From Flavobacteriales bacterium UBA952 (GTDB lineage Bacteria > Bacteroidota > Bacteroidia > Flavobacteriales_D > Crocinitomicaceae), in the NCBI GenBank assembly GCA_002293185.1, contig DBCS01000002.1:1-64000 (forward strand): 64,000 nt of DNA, given 5' to 3'. The position numbers and the translations under genes were made by a program. The notes below the pieces were generated by a model that did no database searches, was not told where the DNA came from, and saw only the letters and a program-made list of their open reading frames with translations. Shown here piece after piece: positions 26,809-35,810 of the stretch. Position 1 is the stretch's first letter. The number at the start of each line of letters is the position of its first letter.

Positions 26809-28902
26809 TTAACCTTTTGCTTTTGCTACTACGTCTTCGGCAATGTTTCTTGGTGCTTCTGAGTAGTGTGAAAACTCCATAGAAGAACTCGCACGACCTG
26901 AAGTGATGGTACGCAATTGAGTTACGTAACCGAACATTTCTGATAAGGGAACATCTGCTTTTAAGACTTTGGCGCCATTTCGGTCATCCATGCCTTTCAT
27001 CATGCCGCGACGACGGTTGAGGTCACCAACGACGTCACCCATGTTTTCTTCTGGGGTAACGACTTCCAATTTCATGATTGGTTCGAGTAGTACTGGACTA
27101 CATGCTTTTAATGCAGCACGGTAAGCCATTTTCGCACACAACTCAAATGAAAGTGAGTCGGAGTCAACGTTGTGGTAAGAACCATCAAGTAATTCTACAA
27201 CCATTGCGTCGATAGGGAAACCTGCCAAGACGCCATTTTTCATGGAGTCTTTGAAGCCTTTTTCAACCGAAGGAATGAATTCACGCGGGATGTTACCACC
27301 TTTGATGCTGTTAATGAATTCAAGACCGGTTTTTTCTTCGTTGGTTTGTGCTGAAATTTTAACGTAGATGTCGGCAAACTTACCACGACCACCTGTTTGT
27401 TTTTTGTAAACTTCACGGTGTTCGGTCTTGCCAGTGATAGCCTCACGGTAGGCTACTTGTGGAGCACCTTGATTCACTTCAACTTTGAATTCGCGCTTTA
27501 AACGGTCTATGATGATCTCGAGGTGAAGTTCACCCATACCAGAAATAATGGTTTGACCAGTTTCTTCGTCGGTATTCACACGGAAAGTTGGATCTTCTTC
27601 TGATAGTTTAGATAAACCGATTGACAAACGATCGGTATCAGCTTGTGTTTTAGGTTCGATTGCCAAACCGATTACTGGATCCGGGAAGTTCATTGATTCT
27701 AGGATGATCGGGGCATTCTCAGCGCAAAGTGTATCACCAGTTTTGATGTCTTTAAATCCAACTACGGCACCGATATCACCAGCTCCTAATTCAGGAATTT
27801 GGTTTTGTTTGTTGGCGTGCATTTGGAAGATACGAGAAATACGTTCCTTATTGTCTGAACGCGTATTCAATACATAAGAACCTGCTTCGAGTTTACCTGA
27901 GTAAGCACGAACAAAACACAAACGACCAACAAATGGGTCAGTTGCAATCTTGAACGCTAGACCAGAGAAAGGTTCGTCGTAAGATGGCTTGCGCGTAACT
28001 TCTTGGTCATTTTTAGGATTGATACCTGTAATACCTTCTACATCCATTGGAGATGGAAGAATTTCCATTACCATATCAAGCATAGCTTGAACGCCTTTAT
28101 TTTTGAATGAAGAACCACACATCATTGGTACAACTTTACCAGCGATAGTGGCTTGACGCAAAGCGTCGAGGATTTCACGTTCAGTCAAAGAATTTTCATC
28201 TTCGAAGAATTTTTCCATAAGACTTTCGTCAAATTCAGCAACCGCTTCTAATAATTCAGAACGCAATTGACGTGCTTCGTCGACGATATCTGCAGGAATT
28301 TCTACTTCTTGGAAAGTCATACCCATGTCGTGCTCATTCCAGACAATTCCTTTCCAATTGATTAAGTCAACAACTCCTTTAAAGTTATCTTCTTCACCGA
28401 TGTTGATTTGTAGTGGAAGCGCGTGGCTACCTAACATTTGTTTCACTTGGCGACAGACCATTAAAAAATCAGCGCCTTGACGGTCCATTTTATTAACGAA
28501 ACCGATGCGCGGAACATTATAATTGTTTGCCAAGCGCCAGTTTGTTTCAGATTGAGGCTCAACGCCATCAACAGCAGAAAACAAGAATACTAAACCGTCT
28601 AGTACACGTAACGATCGGTTAACTTCAACCGTAAAGTCAACGTGTCCTGGGGTATCGATAATGTTAACATGGTATTGTTGACCGCGGTAGTTCCAATCTA
28701 GGGTAGTAGCAGCAGAAGTAATGGTGATACCACGCTCTTGCTCTTGCTCCATCCAGTCCATTGTAGCTGCGCCGTCGTGTACCTCACCAATTTTGTGACT
28801 TACGCCACCATAATAAAGGATACGCTCGGTGGTTGTTGTTTTACCCGCATCAATGTGAGCGGCAATACCGATGTTTCTTGTGAATTTTAAATCTCTAGCC
28901 AT
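26809..28902 (-). CDS. fusA: Elongation factor G
   Basis: A 697-residue translocation GTPase. G1 AHIDAGKTTTTERILYY, G3 DTPGHVDF and G4 NKMDRQGAD are intact, followed by domains II-V. The start at 28902 (MARDLKFTRN) gives the family N-terminus. A longer reading frame reaches 29064 but would overlap rpsG almost entirely and its extra 54 residues match nothing. It lies four bases after rpsG. Confidence 0.98.
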   Translation of the reverse strand: MARDLKFTRNIGIAAHIDAGKTTTTERILYYGGVSHKIGEVHDGAATMDWMEQEQERGITITSAATTLDWNYRGQQYHVNIIDTPGHVDFTVEVNRSLRVLDGLVFLFSAVDGVEPQSETNWRLANNYNVPRIGFVNKMDRQGADFLMVCRQVKQMLGSHALPLQINIGEEDNFKGVVDLINWKGIVWNEHDMGMTFQEVEIPADIVDEARQLRSELLEAVAEFDESLMEKFFEDENSLTEREILDALRQATIAGKVVPMMCGSSFKNKGVQAMLDMVMEILPSPMDVEGITGINPKNDQEVTRKPSYDEPFSGLAFKIATDPFVGRLCFVRAYSGKLEAGSYVLNTRSDNKERISRIFQMHANKQNQIPELGAGDIGAVVGFKDIKTGDTLCAENAPIILESMNFPDPVIGLAIEPKTQADTDRLSIGLSKLSEEDPTFRVNTDEETGQTIISGMGELHLEIIIDRLKREFKVEVNQGAPQVAYREAITGKTEHREVYKKQTGGRGKFADIYVKISAQTNEEKTGLEFINSIKGGNIPREFIPSVEKGFKDSMKNGVLAGFPIDAMVVELLDGSYHNVDSDSLSFELCAKMAYRAALKACSPVLLEPIMKLEVVTPEENMGDVVGDLNRRRGMMKGMDDRNGAKVLKADVPLSEMFGYVTQLRTITSGRASSSMEFSHYSEAPRNIAEDVVAKAKG

Positions 28903-28906
28903 TATC

Positions 28907-29377
28907 TTAGAATCTGAAGTGTGAGAATGCTTTGTTTGCTTCAGCCATGCGAAGCGTATCTTCTTTCTTCTTGAATGCTGCACCTTCTTCTTTAGAAGCG
29001 GCAATAATTTCAGAGGCAAGGCGTTGTGCCATTGTTTTCTCATTGCGCTTGCGAGAGTAACCAATTAGCCATTTCATAGCTAATGATGCTTTACGCTCTT
29101 CACGAACTGGGGTAGGGATTTGAAAAGTAGCTCCACCAACGCGGCGAGAACGTACTTCTACACTTGGAGTAATGTTTTCAATCGCTTTTTTCCAAGTCTC
29201 GAGACCATTTACGTCTTCGATTTTCTTTTCTACGATTTCTAATGCGTCGTAAAATATTCGGAACGCTAAACTTTTTTTACCGTCTAGCATTAAGTTGTTG
29301 ACAAACTTAGTGACAACTACCTCGTTAAACTTTGGATCTGGTAGTATCGCAATTTTTTTCGCTTTTCTTCTTCTCAT
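28907..29377 (-). CDS. rpsG: 30S ribosomal protein S7
   Basis: A 156-residue S7, the assembly initiator of the small-subunit head (MRRRKAKKIAILPDPKFNE; GGATFQIPTPVREERKASLA). In E. coli S7 represses the str operon. Confidence 0.98.
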   Translation of the reverse strand: MRRRKAKKIAILPDPKFNEVVVTKFVNNLMLDGKKSLAFRIFYDALEIVEKKIEDVNGLETWKKAIENITPSVEVRSRRVGGATFQIPTPVREERKASLAMKWLIGYSRKRNEKTMAQRLASEIIAASKEEGAAFKKKEDTLRMAEANKAFSHFRF

Positions 29378-29393
29378 GATGTCTAGCTTTTAA

Positions 29394-29771
29394 TTATTTC
29401 TGCTTAGGACGTTTTGTACCATACTTAGAACGACGTTGGGAACGGCCTTGAACTCCGGCTGTATCCTCTGCACCACGGACAATGTGGTAACGTACCCCAG
29501 GTAAATCTTTTACCCTTCCTCCGCGTACAAGTACTAATGAGTGTTCTTGAAGATTGTGGCCTTCGCCACCGATGTAAGCGTTGACTTCTTTTCCATTGGT
29601 CAAACGTACACGCGCTACCTTTCGCATGGCCGAGTTCGGCTTTTTAGGAGTTGTCGTGTACACACGAACGCAAACACCTTTGCGTTGTGGACATGAATCA
29701 AGCGCAGCAGACTTACTTTTCTTCACTACCGCAGTTCTTCCTTTGCGAACTAATTGTTGAATAGTTGGCAT
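29394..29771 (-). CDS. rpsL: 30S ribosomal protein S12
   Basis: A 125-residue S12 in the decoding centre; KKPNSAMRKVARVRLTNGKE and the loop GRVKDLPGVRYHIVRG contain the usual streptomycin-resistance positions, Lys in the PKKPNS segment and Lys in VKDLPG, in their sensitive (wild-type) form. First gene of the cluster, behind a well-matched promoter. Confidence 0.98.
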   Translation of the reverse strand: MPTIQQLVRKGRTAVVKKSKSAALDSCPQRKGVCVRVYTTTPKKPNSAMRKVARVRLTNGKEVNAYIGGEGHNLQEHSLVLVRGGRVKDLPGVRYHIVRGAEDTAGVQGRSQRRSKYGTKRPKQK

Positions 29772-29803
29772 AAAATACTCTTGTTTTTAATAATAAATAA
29801 TAG

Positions 29804-29825
29804 CCCCCAAACGCACTTTGAGGGG
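29804..29825 (-). promoter_or_regulatory. Hairpin at the predicted 5' end of the rpsL mRNA
   Basis: On the minus strand CCCC-U-CAAA pairs with UUUG-GGGG around a GUGCG loop, with one bulged base. It begins about 3 bases after the -7 box, so it would form the first bases of the transcript, 33 bases before the rpsL ATG. There is no T-run. Candidate autoregulatory or stabilising leader. Confidence 0.5.
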
Positions 29826-29827
29826 TG

Positions 29828-29857
29828 CAAAGATAACTATTTATTTTTATAATCCAA
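29828..29857 (-). promoter_or_regulatory. Promoter of the str-S10-spc-alpha cluster
   Basis: Minus-strand TTG (29857-29855), 19 bases, then TATCTTTG (29835-29828). Both elements match the Bacteroidota -33/-7 consensus, and the spacing is good. Confidence 0.8.
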
Positions 29858-29898
29858 GACCGTTTGAAAAATAATCGGCAATTTTTGTGCTGATTTTC

Positions 29899-29931
29899 AA
29901 AAAAAAAGGAACCCCAATGGATTCCTTTTTT
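29899..29931 (-). terminator. Terminator after pdhB
   Basis: GGAA-C-CC/GG-A-TTCC stem with a CAAT loop between an A-run and a T-run, 40 bases past the pdhB stop. It separates pdhB from the rpsL promoter. Confidence 0.75.
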
Positions 29932-29970
29932 AATTGTGAATAAAACTCACCTATTGGAAGGTAAATTCAG

Positions 29971-30948
29971 TTATCTGTATAGCGTTGCTTTTACGGCCTT
30001 CACGATGCGCTCTACATTTGGCAAAGCTTCGTTGATGAGTGTTGGTGAGAACGCAAATGGGGTGTCGGTCTGGGTAACGCGTTGCACAGGTGCATCTAGG
30101 TAGTCAAACGCATAGCGTTGGAGGTGGTATGCAATTTCAGAAGAAATACTCGCCAATGGCCATGCTTCTTCGACAACTATACAACGGTTGGTTTTCTTGA
30201 TGGATTCAACAATGGTGCCGTAGTCGAGTGGGCGAATGGTGCGCAAGTCGATAATTTCGACACTAATGTTTTCTTCGGCTAATGCGTCAGCGGCTTCTTG
30301 AGCTACTTTGATGATTTTTCCAAAGGTAACGAGTGTGATGTCAGTACCTTTGCGTTTGATGTCGGCAACGCCAATTGGAATGATGTATTCACCTTCTGGA
30401 ACTTCGCCTTTGTCGCCGTACATTTTTTCTGACTCCAAGAAAACGACAGGGTCGTTGTCGCGGATGGCGGCTTTTAAAAGACCTTTGGCGTCGGCTGGGT
30501 TAGAAGGAGTAATGACTTTTAAGCCAGGAACGTGCGCATAAAAAGCCTCAAAACTTTGAGAGTGCGTGGCTGCTAATTGCCCAGCAGGGCCGTTACCACC
30601 GCGAAATACGATCGGACAACCGTATTGGCCACCAGACATTTGCAGCATTTTAGCTGCAGAGTTGATGATTTGGTCGGCGGCAAGAATGGCAAAGTTCCAA
30701 GTCATGAATTCTACAATTGGGCGCAAACCATTCATGGCAGCACCAACTGCAATACCAGAAAAACCAAGTTCAGCGATCGGGGTATCAATGATGCGCCTAG
30801 GACCAAATTCATCGAGCATCCCTTGAGATACTTTGTAAGCACCGTTATATTCGGCGACTTCTTCACCGAGTAAAAATACGCTTTGATCTCTGCGCATTTC
30901 TTCTGACATGGCTTCTCTAAGGGCTTCTCTGAACTGTAGGGTTTTCAT
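29971..30948 (-). CDS. pdhB: Pyruvate dehydrogenase E1 component subunit beta
   Basis: A 325-residue E1-beta of the 2-oxoacid dehydrogenase family. The N-terminal half has LLGEEVAEYNGAYKVSQGML and RIIDTPIAELGFSGIAVGAA, and the C-terminal transketolase-C domain includes DLRTIRPLDYGTIVESIKKT. With E1-alpha and thiamine diphosphate it decarboxylates pyruvate. The alpha subunit and E2 are not adjacent, which is common in this phylum. A branched-chain 2-oxoacid E1-beta is the main alternative, but the sequence reads as the pyruvate type. Confidence 0.92.
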   Translation of the reverse strand: MKTLQFREALREAMSEEMRRDQSVFLLGEEVAEYNGAYKVSQGMLDEFGPRRIIDTPIAELGFSGIAVGAAMNGLRPIVEFMTWNFAILAADQIINSAAKMLQMSGGQYGCPIVFRGGNGPAGQLAATHSQSFEAFYAHVPGLKVITPSNPADAKGLLKAAIRDNDPVVFLESEKMYGDKGEVPEGEYIIPIGVADIKRKGTDITLVTFGKIIKVAQEAADALAEENISVEIIDLRTIRPLDYGTIVESIKKTNRCIVVEEAWPLASISSEIAYHLQRYAFDYLDAPVQRVTQTDTPFAFSPTLINEALPNVERIVKAVKATLYR

Positions 30949-30968
30949 AGTGTCATTTTTACAATTAG

Positions 30969-30976
30969 CAAAATTA
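30969..30976 (-). promoter_or_regulatory. -7 promoter element of pdhB
   Basis: Minus-strand TAATTTTG (TAnnTTTG) 20 bases before the pdhB ATG, between clpX and pdhB. Confidence 0.5.
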
Positions 30977-31001
30977 CAAATAAGTCAGAAACTATAAATG
31001 C

Positions 31002-32234
31002 TTATGCTACTTTAAGTGTGGCTATTTTTGATTTGCCGAATTGTTGTTTGGCGTAATCGATATTGACGGAAAGTAATTTTTTCGAGGACCCAGGGAGCTC
31101 AAACATGGCATCGGTAAGGATAGCCTCACAAATAGAGCGCAAACCTCGAGCCCCGAGACCAAACTCCATTGCTTTTTGAACAATGAAATCGAGAACTTCT
31201 TGATCGATTTCAAGCTTTACACCGTCCATATCAAAAAGTTTGGTGTATTGTTTGACTAACGCATTTTTAGGCTCGGTGAGGATGCGTTTGAGGTCTGCTT
31301 CTTTCAATGGCTCAAGGTAGGTGAGCACAGGAAAGCGCCCAATGAGTTCTGGGATGAGTCCGAATGTACGGATGTCGCTGGGCGTAATATATTTGAGCAG
31401 AGAATCATCTTCAATACTTTGCTCTTGTGAAGTCGAAAAGCCAATGGTTTGGCGATTGACACGATTGGCAATGTGTCTTTCGATCCCGTCAAATGCTCCC
31501 CCACAAATAAAGAGGATATTTTTGGTATCAATAGCAATCATTTTTTGCTCAGGGTGCTTGCGTCCGCCTTGGGGTGGAACATTGACTGTTGCGCCTTCTA
31601 GCAGTTTGAGTAGTGCTTGCTGAACACCTTCACCAGAAACATCTCTAGTGATACTCGGATTATCGTTCTTGCGGGCAATCTTATCTACTTCATCGATAAA
31701 AACAATTCCCATTTGGGCGCTGTCTACGTTGTAGTCTGCAGCTTGGAGTAAGCGAGATAAAATGCTTTCGACATCCTCTCCAACATAGCCAGCCTCAGTA
31801 AGTACTGTTGCGTCTGCAATACAAAAAGGTACATTCAATAGTTTGGCTATAGATTTGGCAAGTAGGGTCTTGCCTGTTCCAGTTCGACCAACCAGAATGA
31901 CATTTGATTTTTCAATTTCAATTTCGTTTTCGGTTGTTTTTTGCTTTAACCTTTTGAAATGGTTGTAAACGGCAACTGATATGACTTTTTTGGCATCTTG
32001 CTGACCAATGACATACTGGTCAAGATGTGCTTTAATTTCTTTTGGTTTCAGTAGGTTAAGTCCTTGAATATTTGTATTTGCTCCTGTCGGACTCAATGAT
32101 AGTTCTTCTTGAACTATTTTACTCGCTTGATTGGCACAGGAATCACAAATATGGCCGTTGATACCTGCAATGAGCATGTTAACGCCAGAGCGAGGTGAGC
32201 CACAAAAAGAACAAATGGTTTCTTTTTTAGCCAT
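31002..32234 (-). CDS. clpX: ATP-dependent Clp protease ATP-binding subunit ClpX
   Basis: A 410-residue AAA+ unfoldase. The zinc domain has C8, C11, C30 and C33; Walker A GRTGTGKT is at 116-123 and Walker B is IVFIDEVDKIA. TIGFS contains the IGF loop that docks on ClpP. It feeds substrates to ClpP, whose gene ends three bases upstream, so the two are a tight clpP-clpX operon. Confidence 0.98.
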   Translation of the reverse strand: MAKKETICSFCGSPRSGVNMLIAGINGHICDSCANQASKIVQEELSLSPTGANTNIQGLNLLKPKEIKAHLDQYVIGQQDAKKVISVAVYNHFKRLKQKTTENEIEIEKSNVILVGRTGTGKTLLAKSIAKLLNVPFCIADATVLTEAGYVGEDVESILSRLLQAADYNVDSAQMGIVFIDEVDKIARKNDNPSITRDVSGEGVQQALLKLLEGATVNVPPQGGRKHPEQKMIAIDTKNILFICGGAFDGIERHIANRVNRQTIGFSTSQEQSIEDDSLLKYITPSDIRTFGLIPELIGRFPVLTYLEPLKEADLKRILTEPKNALVKQYTKLFDMDGVKLEIDQEVLDFIVQKAMEFGLGARGLRSICEAILTDAMFELPGSSKKLLSVNIDYAKQQFGKSKIATLKVA

Positions 32235-32237
32235 GAT

Positions 32238-32903
32238 TTATTTCGGGTTTCGCAATAAGACTTCATCGACCATTCCGTAAGCTTTTGCTTCCTCTGAGGT
32301 CATCCAGTAGTCGCGGTCGGAGTCGGCCCAGACTTTATCGTAATCTTGCTTGCTATGTGTTGCAATGATTTGATAAAGTTCTTTTTTTAATTTTTGGATT
32401 TCTCGCGCTGTAATTTCGATGTCTGAGGCTTGTCCTTGGGCACCACCCAAAGGTTGGTGAATCATGACACGAGAATGTTTGAGCGCACTACGTTTACCTT
32501 CTGCACCAGCACAAAGTAAGACTGCACCCATAGAAGCTGCCATGCCTGTACAAATGGTAGCAACATCAGGGCGGATGTATTGCATGGTGTCATAGATACC
32601 CAAACCTGCATAAACGGACCCACCTGGCGAGTTGAGGTAAATTTGAATGTCTTTTTTGGCATCTACGGATTCCAAAAATAGTAATTGAGCATTGATAATG
32701 TTGGCTACTTGATCATTGATACCCGTTCCTAGAAAAATAATTCGGTCCATCATCAGGCGCGAAAACACATCCATTTGGGTCATGTTCAAGGGGCGTTCTT
32801 CTATAATGTATGGGGTCATGGATGACTCGATATAGTGATCCACGTTCATGCTGCTGATGCCCATATGCTTGGTAGCATACTTGCGAAATTCGTTACTGTC
32901 CAT
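32238..32903 (-). CDS. clpP: ATP-dependent Clp protease proteolytic subunit ClpP
   Basis: A 221-residue serine protease that forms the 14-mer chamber. The triad is S124 in GMAASMGA, H149 in MIHQPLGG and D198 in SDRDYW. A longer N-terminal segment than E. coli fits the processed propeptide of the family. First gene of clpPX. I saw no convincing TAnnTTTG element directly upstream. Confidence 0.97.
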   Translation of the reverse strand: MDSNEFRKYATKHMGISSMNVDHYIESSMTPYIIEERPLNMTQMDVFSRLMMDRIIFLGTGINDQVANIINAQLLFLESVDAKKDIQIYLNSPGGSVYAGLGIYDTMQYIRPDVATICTGMAASMGAVLLCAGAEGKRSALKHSRVMIHQPLGGAQGQASDIEITAREIQKLKKELYQIIATHSKQDYDKVWADSDRDYWMTSEEAKAYGMVDEVLLRNPK

Positions 32904-32968
32904 TTGATTTTATTTAGGTTCTAAATTTAGTGATAAAGGTTGGCTTTGGGCCTACCTTTGAATCAAAA

Positions 32969-32996
32969 AAAAATCCTGAACGTATCCAGGATTTTT
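32969..32996 (-). terminator. Terminator after the OmpA-like/TPR lipoprotein gene
   Basis: AAAAATCCTG/CAGGATTTTT, a ten-pair stem with an eight-base loop, flanked by A and T runs, 20 bases past the stop of the gene at 33016. Confidence 0.8.
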
Positions 32997-33015
32997 ATGA
33001 ATGAGTATACGTTTA

Positions 33016-34710
33016 CTATTTGATGAAGTCAATAAAAGAAGCATCGTTCATTATTTTGATGAACTCGCGGTCTTTACTTGCTTTCTCTTTCAAATTTGTA
33101 TTTTTAGTAGTAGCTGTTTTAAGTTTGGCAACAACTGCATCAGCACTCGCGCCGCTGCGTGCCTCGATAATTGCATTGAGGTATGCTAATTCTGCAGTTT
33201 CTGTTAGGCTGGCACTTACCTTTCTAGCAGCGTCTAGTTGATTCAATAATAGGAGCGCAAGAACTTTATTGTATGACTTCTGGCTGATATTTTTATCAGC
33301 AGTGCTATACTTACCTTCCATGATGTCGATGATGCCTTGGTTGTAGCCATAAACATCAGTTTTGGCATTGACGAGTAATTTTTTAGCAGCAGGTGTCTTG
33401 TTCTCTAATATTAAACTTGCCGCTAGGTTATTGTTTGTTGTAGGCGTACTTTTAAGTTCGTTGGCTTTTTTAAAGGCGCTTGAAGCATCTTTGGTATTAC
33501 CCAATTCAAAAAGCGTTGCACCAAGATTCGTATGGGCGCGGACATCAGCTGGGTAGTTTGCTGCTGCAATACCGTAAATGCGTGCTTTCTCGTTGGCATC
33601 TGTGGTTAGTTTGGCTGCTGTAAAGAGCAATTCCTCAACAGAAAGACTGTTGGGATTTTGTACACTTGCAGCGCGAAGTTCATCGTCAGTAAGGCCATAT
33701 TCCGTGTATTTTACAACAACAACTGCACGGCGAATCATAGGGAAAACATCGCGCTCAAGTTCGGTGTATGCTTTACCTAAGGCGATCATGTCTTTTTCGC
33801 GTTGCTCAGCGTCTTTGGTCATTTCTAGAATGCGTATAAATAGGTTTTTATCTGCTTCAGGGATTGTTGTTGTTGCTGCTAATTGGCTTTTAAATCCTGC
33901 GAAGTCTTCGCCAAATTTAGCAAGTGTGTAAGCGCTGGTATCGGCATAGGCAGTGAGCTTTGATTTTTTCATTAAGTCAGTTAAGGTCTTGCGAGCAGCT
34001 ATCGTTCGGTCTGAGGACAGGTTGTCGTTTTTGGCGACTTCGCCGTCTGGCGAGGCATAACCGTTTATCTCTATCCCTGTAATCTTAATTTTAGGATTGG
34101 TTTGAGCAGCTTGTAACCAAGCCAACAAAGAAAGAATGTCTGCATCTTTGATTTCGTTGGCACGAACATCAGATTTTCCTTTTTCAAAATTAATAGTTGC
34201 TGTGGTTGTTTTGTCAAACTGACGAACCAATGCATCTTGCTCGGTGAGCACTTTGAAAGTTTTATCTACTAAGTATGGCGTAATGATGGTGGCATCGGCA
34301 ATTTTAGTTTCGGGCAAAACTCCTTTTTCTTTGGTTTGCTTATAAAGTTTACCAGTAATGATGAGATCAGCAGCTTCCATTGACGGGTCATAAGCGATGG
34401 TTTCTTCAAAGGTAGCAGTACCACCTGTTTTGAAGTCGATGTTTGTGCCGTTTCCGGTAACTTTGGAACCATTCACATACCAAGTTCCGATGGCTGTTGA
34501 GCCAATTTTAGGTGTAATTTCTGCCTTGGCTGTCTTTTGAATTCCTTTTTCGGGAACATTAACGGTAATGCTTACTTTCACGGAATCTCCGTGCATTTCA
34601 AGTGGATTGGGATTGACTGTGTAAGTGATGTCTTTGACGAGATCGCAAGAGGCAACTAAAAGCGCAGCAGTTCCGATGAGTAAGGTTCCGTTGAAGCGAG
34701 TAAGATTCAT
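33016..34710 (-). CDS. Outer-membrane lipoprotein with OmpA-like and TPR-like regions
   Basis: A 564-residue protein. The signal peptide ends in the lipobox LVASC, so it should be lipid-anchored. Residues about 25-130 look like beta-sandwich repeats. Residues about 165-260 resemble an OmpA-like peptidoglycan-binding domain (TINFEKGKSDVRANE; GYASPDGE followed by LSSDRTIAARK). From about 360, helical TPR-like repeats follow (AHTNLGATLFELGNTKDASS). It may tether the outer membrane to the wall. The start at 34710 puts the signal peptide at the N-terminus; an ATG 27 bases upstream would add polar residues. It stands alone between a promoter and a terminator. Confidence 0.8.
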   Translation of the reverse strand: MNLTRFNGTLLIGTAALLVASCDLVKDITYTVNPNPLEMHGDSVKVSITVNVPEKGIQKTAKAEITPKIGSTAIGTWYVNGSKVTGNGTNIDFKTGGTATFEETIAYDPSMEAADLIITGKLYKQTKEKGVLPETKIADATIITPYLVDKTFKVLTEQDALVRQFDKTTTATINFEKGKSDVRANEIKDADILSLLAWLQAAQTNPKIKITGIEINGYASPDGEVAKNDNLSSDRTIAARKTLTDLMKKSKLTAYADTSAYTLAKFGEDFAGFKSQLAATTTIPEADKNLFIRILEMTKDAEQREKDMIALGKAYTELERDVFPMIRRAVVVVKYTEYGLTDDELRAASVQNPNSLSVEELLFTAAKLTTDANEKARIYGIAAANYPADVRAHTNLGATLFELGNTKDASSAFKKANELKSTPTTNNNLAASLILENKTPAAKKLLVNAKTDVYGYNQGIIDIMEGKYSTADKNISQKSYNKVLALLLLNQLDAARKVSASLTETAELAYLNAIIEARSGASADAVVAKLKTATTKNTNLKEKASKDREFIKIMNDASFIDFIK

Positions 34711-34734
34711 GTTTATATATTTTATGATTCCTTG

Positions 34735-34742
34735 CAAAATTA
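34735..34742 (-). promoter_or_regulatory. -7 promoter element of the OmpA-like lipoprotein gene
   Basis: Minus-strand TAATTTTG (TAnnTTTG), 24 bases before the start at 34710 and upstream of the alternative ATG at 34737 by none, so it also argues for the shorter start. Confidence 0.5.
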
Positions 34743-34803
34743 GGGAATTAATTTAACATCTGCATTTAATAGGCATGATTCTTTTTGAGGAGTGGTTCTC
34801 TGC

Positions 34804-35235
34804 TCAAGTCAATGAAAAACCTAAGTCTAATTCCTGAAGTGGTTCGGTTACGAAGGGACGTTCCATGTATTTTGGGTGCGGAATTTGAAGATCGGGAGAA
34901 TTGATACACAGATTTTCATACAATATAATATCTAAATCAATAATCCGATCTTCGTAGGTTTCTTTGGTCTTTATTCTACCCATTAAGCTTTCAATTTCCT
35001 TGATTTTTCGTAAAAGCTCCAGGGGAGGTAAGTCGGTCAATAACAACAAACAACCATTAATAAATTCATGAGGCGAATCAAAACCCATTGGTTCGCTTTT
35101 GACTAGAGAAGAAACTTGAGCAACATGCCCGCAAGTTTGATTGAGCAATTTGATGGCATGCTGTATGTTCTGCTCTTTTGCACCGAGATTTGAACCAAAA
35201 GCAATGACCACCCTATTTTTACCTATTGGTTCCAT
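34804..35235 (-). CDS. folK: 2-amino-4-hydroxy-6-hydroxymethyldihydropteridine pyrophosphokinase
   Basis: A 143-residue HPPK that pyrophosphorylates hydroxymethyldihydropterin in folate synthesis. The N-terminus VVIAFGSNLGAKEQNI and the signature DRIIDLDIILYENL, with its metal-binding aspartates, are present, then IPHPKYMERPFVTEPL. It overlaps gldD by 13 bases, so the two are coupled. folB, one step earlier in the pathway, is at 63052. Confidence 0.95.
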   Translation of the reverse strand: MEPIGKNRVVIAFGSNLGAKEQNIQHAIKLLNQTCGHVAQVSSLVKSEPMGFDSPHEFINGCLLLLTDLPPLELLRKIKEIESLMGRIKTKETYEDRIIDLDIILYENLCINSPDLQIPHPKYMERPFVTEPLQELDLGFSLT

Positions 35236-35810
35236 TGAAAACTTTTAAGCATGGATTGCAAATCAGTTTTCAGGTATTGCAAAGCGGGCCTCAGTGAGTC
35301 ATAATTTGGTCTACAATTGAGCAGAACCTCGCCTCGAAGAAAATGCTGGAGTGAATCCGTAAGATAAAATTGAAAGTTGGTCGCGACATTACCTTTGAGC
35401 TCAAAGAAGGTGCCGTAGACCTTTTTTCTAGGTTCAATGATTTGTTCAAAGTCGATTTTGTCCGCCATGATTTTATGTTCATCTACTTTGTCATTTGCAA
35501 AATTGATGATATCGGGTAAAGAATCTTTATTTGGGATGCGAAGATAGTACAGAAACAGGGTGCCATTTAAGGGTCCTAAATCAATTTCTTGAATACTGTA
35601 GTTTGTTTGAGCTTGTTCAAATGATTTAGGCATATAGAGATTAGCCAAATCAAAACGAAAGTTTTGCGGGCTTAGGTAGTGTCTATAGGTGTGCTCGGGA
35701 AATTCTGTGCGTAAAAATGAACTAGGTTTGGGCACAGGGTTTGAATCATTGCAAGCACCTAGCATGAATATAATTGAACATAAAGTCAATAGTAAATTGC
35801 GCTTACTCAT
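35223..35810 (-). CDS. gldD: Gliding motility lipoprotein GldD
   Basis: A 195-residue protein. The N-terminal signal peptide ends with the lipobox MLGAC, giving a lipid-anchored mature protein. The body has the GldD pattern FLRTEFPEHTYRHYLSPQNF followed by a FELKGNVATNFQFYLTD segment. GldD is needed for gliding and works with GldE in Flavobacterium; its exact biochemical role is not known. It overlaps gldE by eight bases (35803-35810). The family call rests on both sequence and the ssb-gldE-gldD order. Confidence 0.88.
   Translation of the reverse strand: MSKRNLLLTLCSIIFMLGACNDSNPVPKPSSFLRTEFPEHTYRHYLSPQNFRFDLANLYMPKSFEQAQTNYSIQEIDLGPLNGTLFLYYLRIPNKDSLPDIINFANDKVDEHKIMADKIDFEQIIEPRKKVYGTFFELKGNVATNFQFYLTDSLQHFLRGEVLLNCRPNYDSLRPALQYLKTDLQSMLKSFQWNQ

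Noticed and set aside
28903..29064. Longer N-terminus for elongation factor G
   Set aside because: The extra 54 residues overlap rpsG and match nothing; MARDLKF is the normal start.
32953..32960. TACCTTTG on the plus strand, upstream of clpP
   Set aside because: It points into the 3' end of the convergent-facing lipoprotein gene region, has no -33 box at proper spacing and no gene in that direction.
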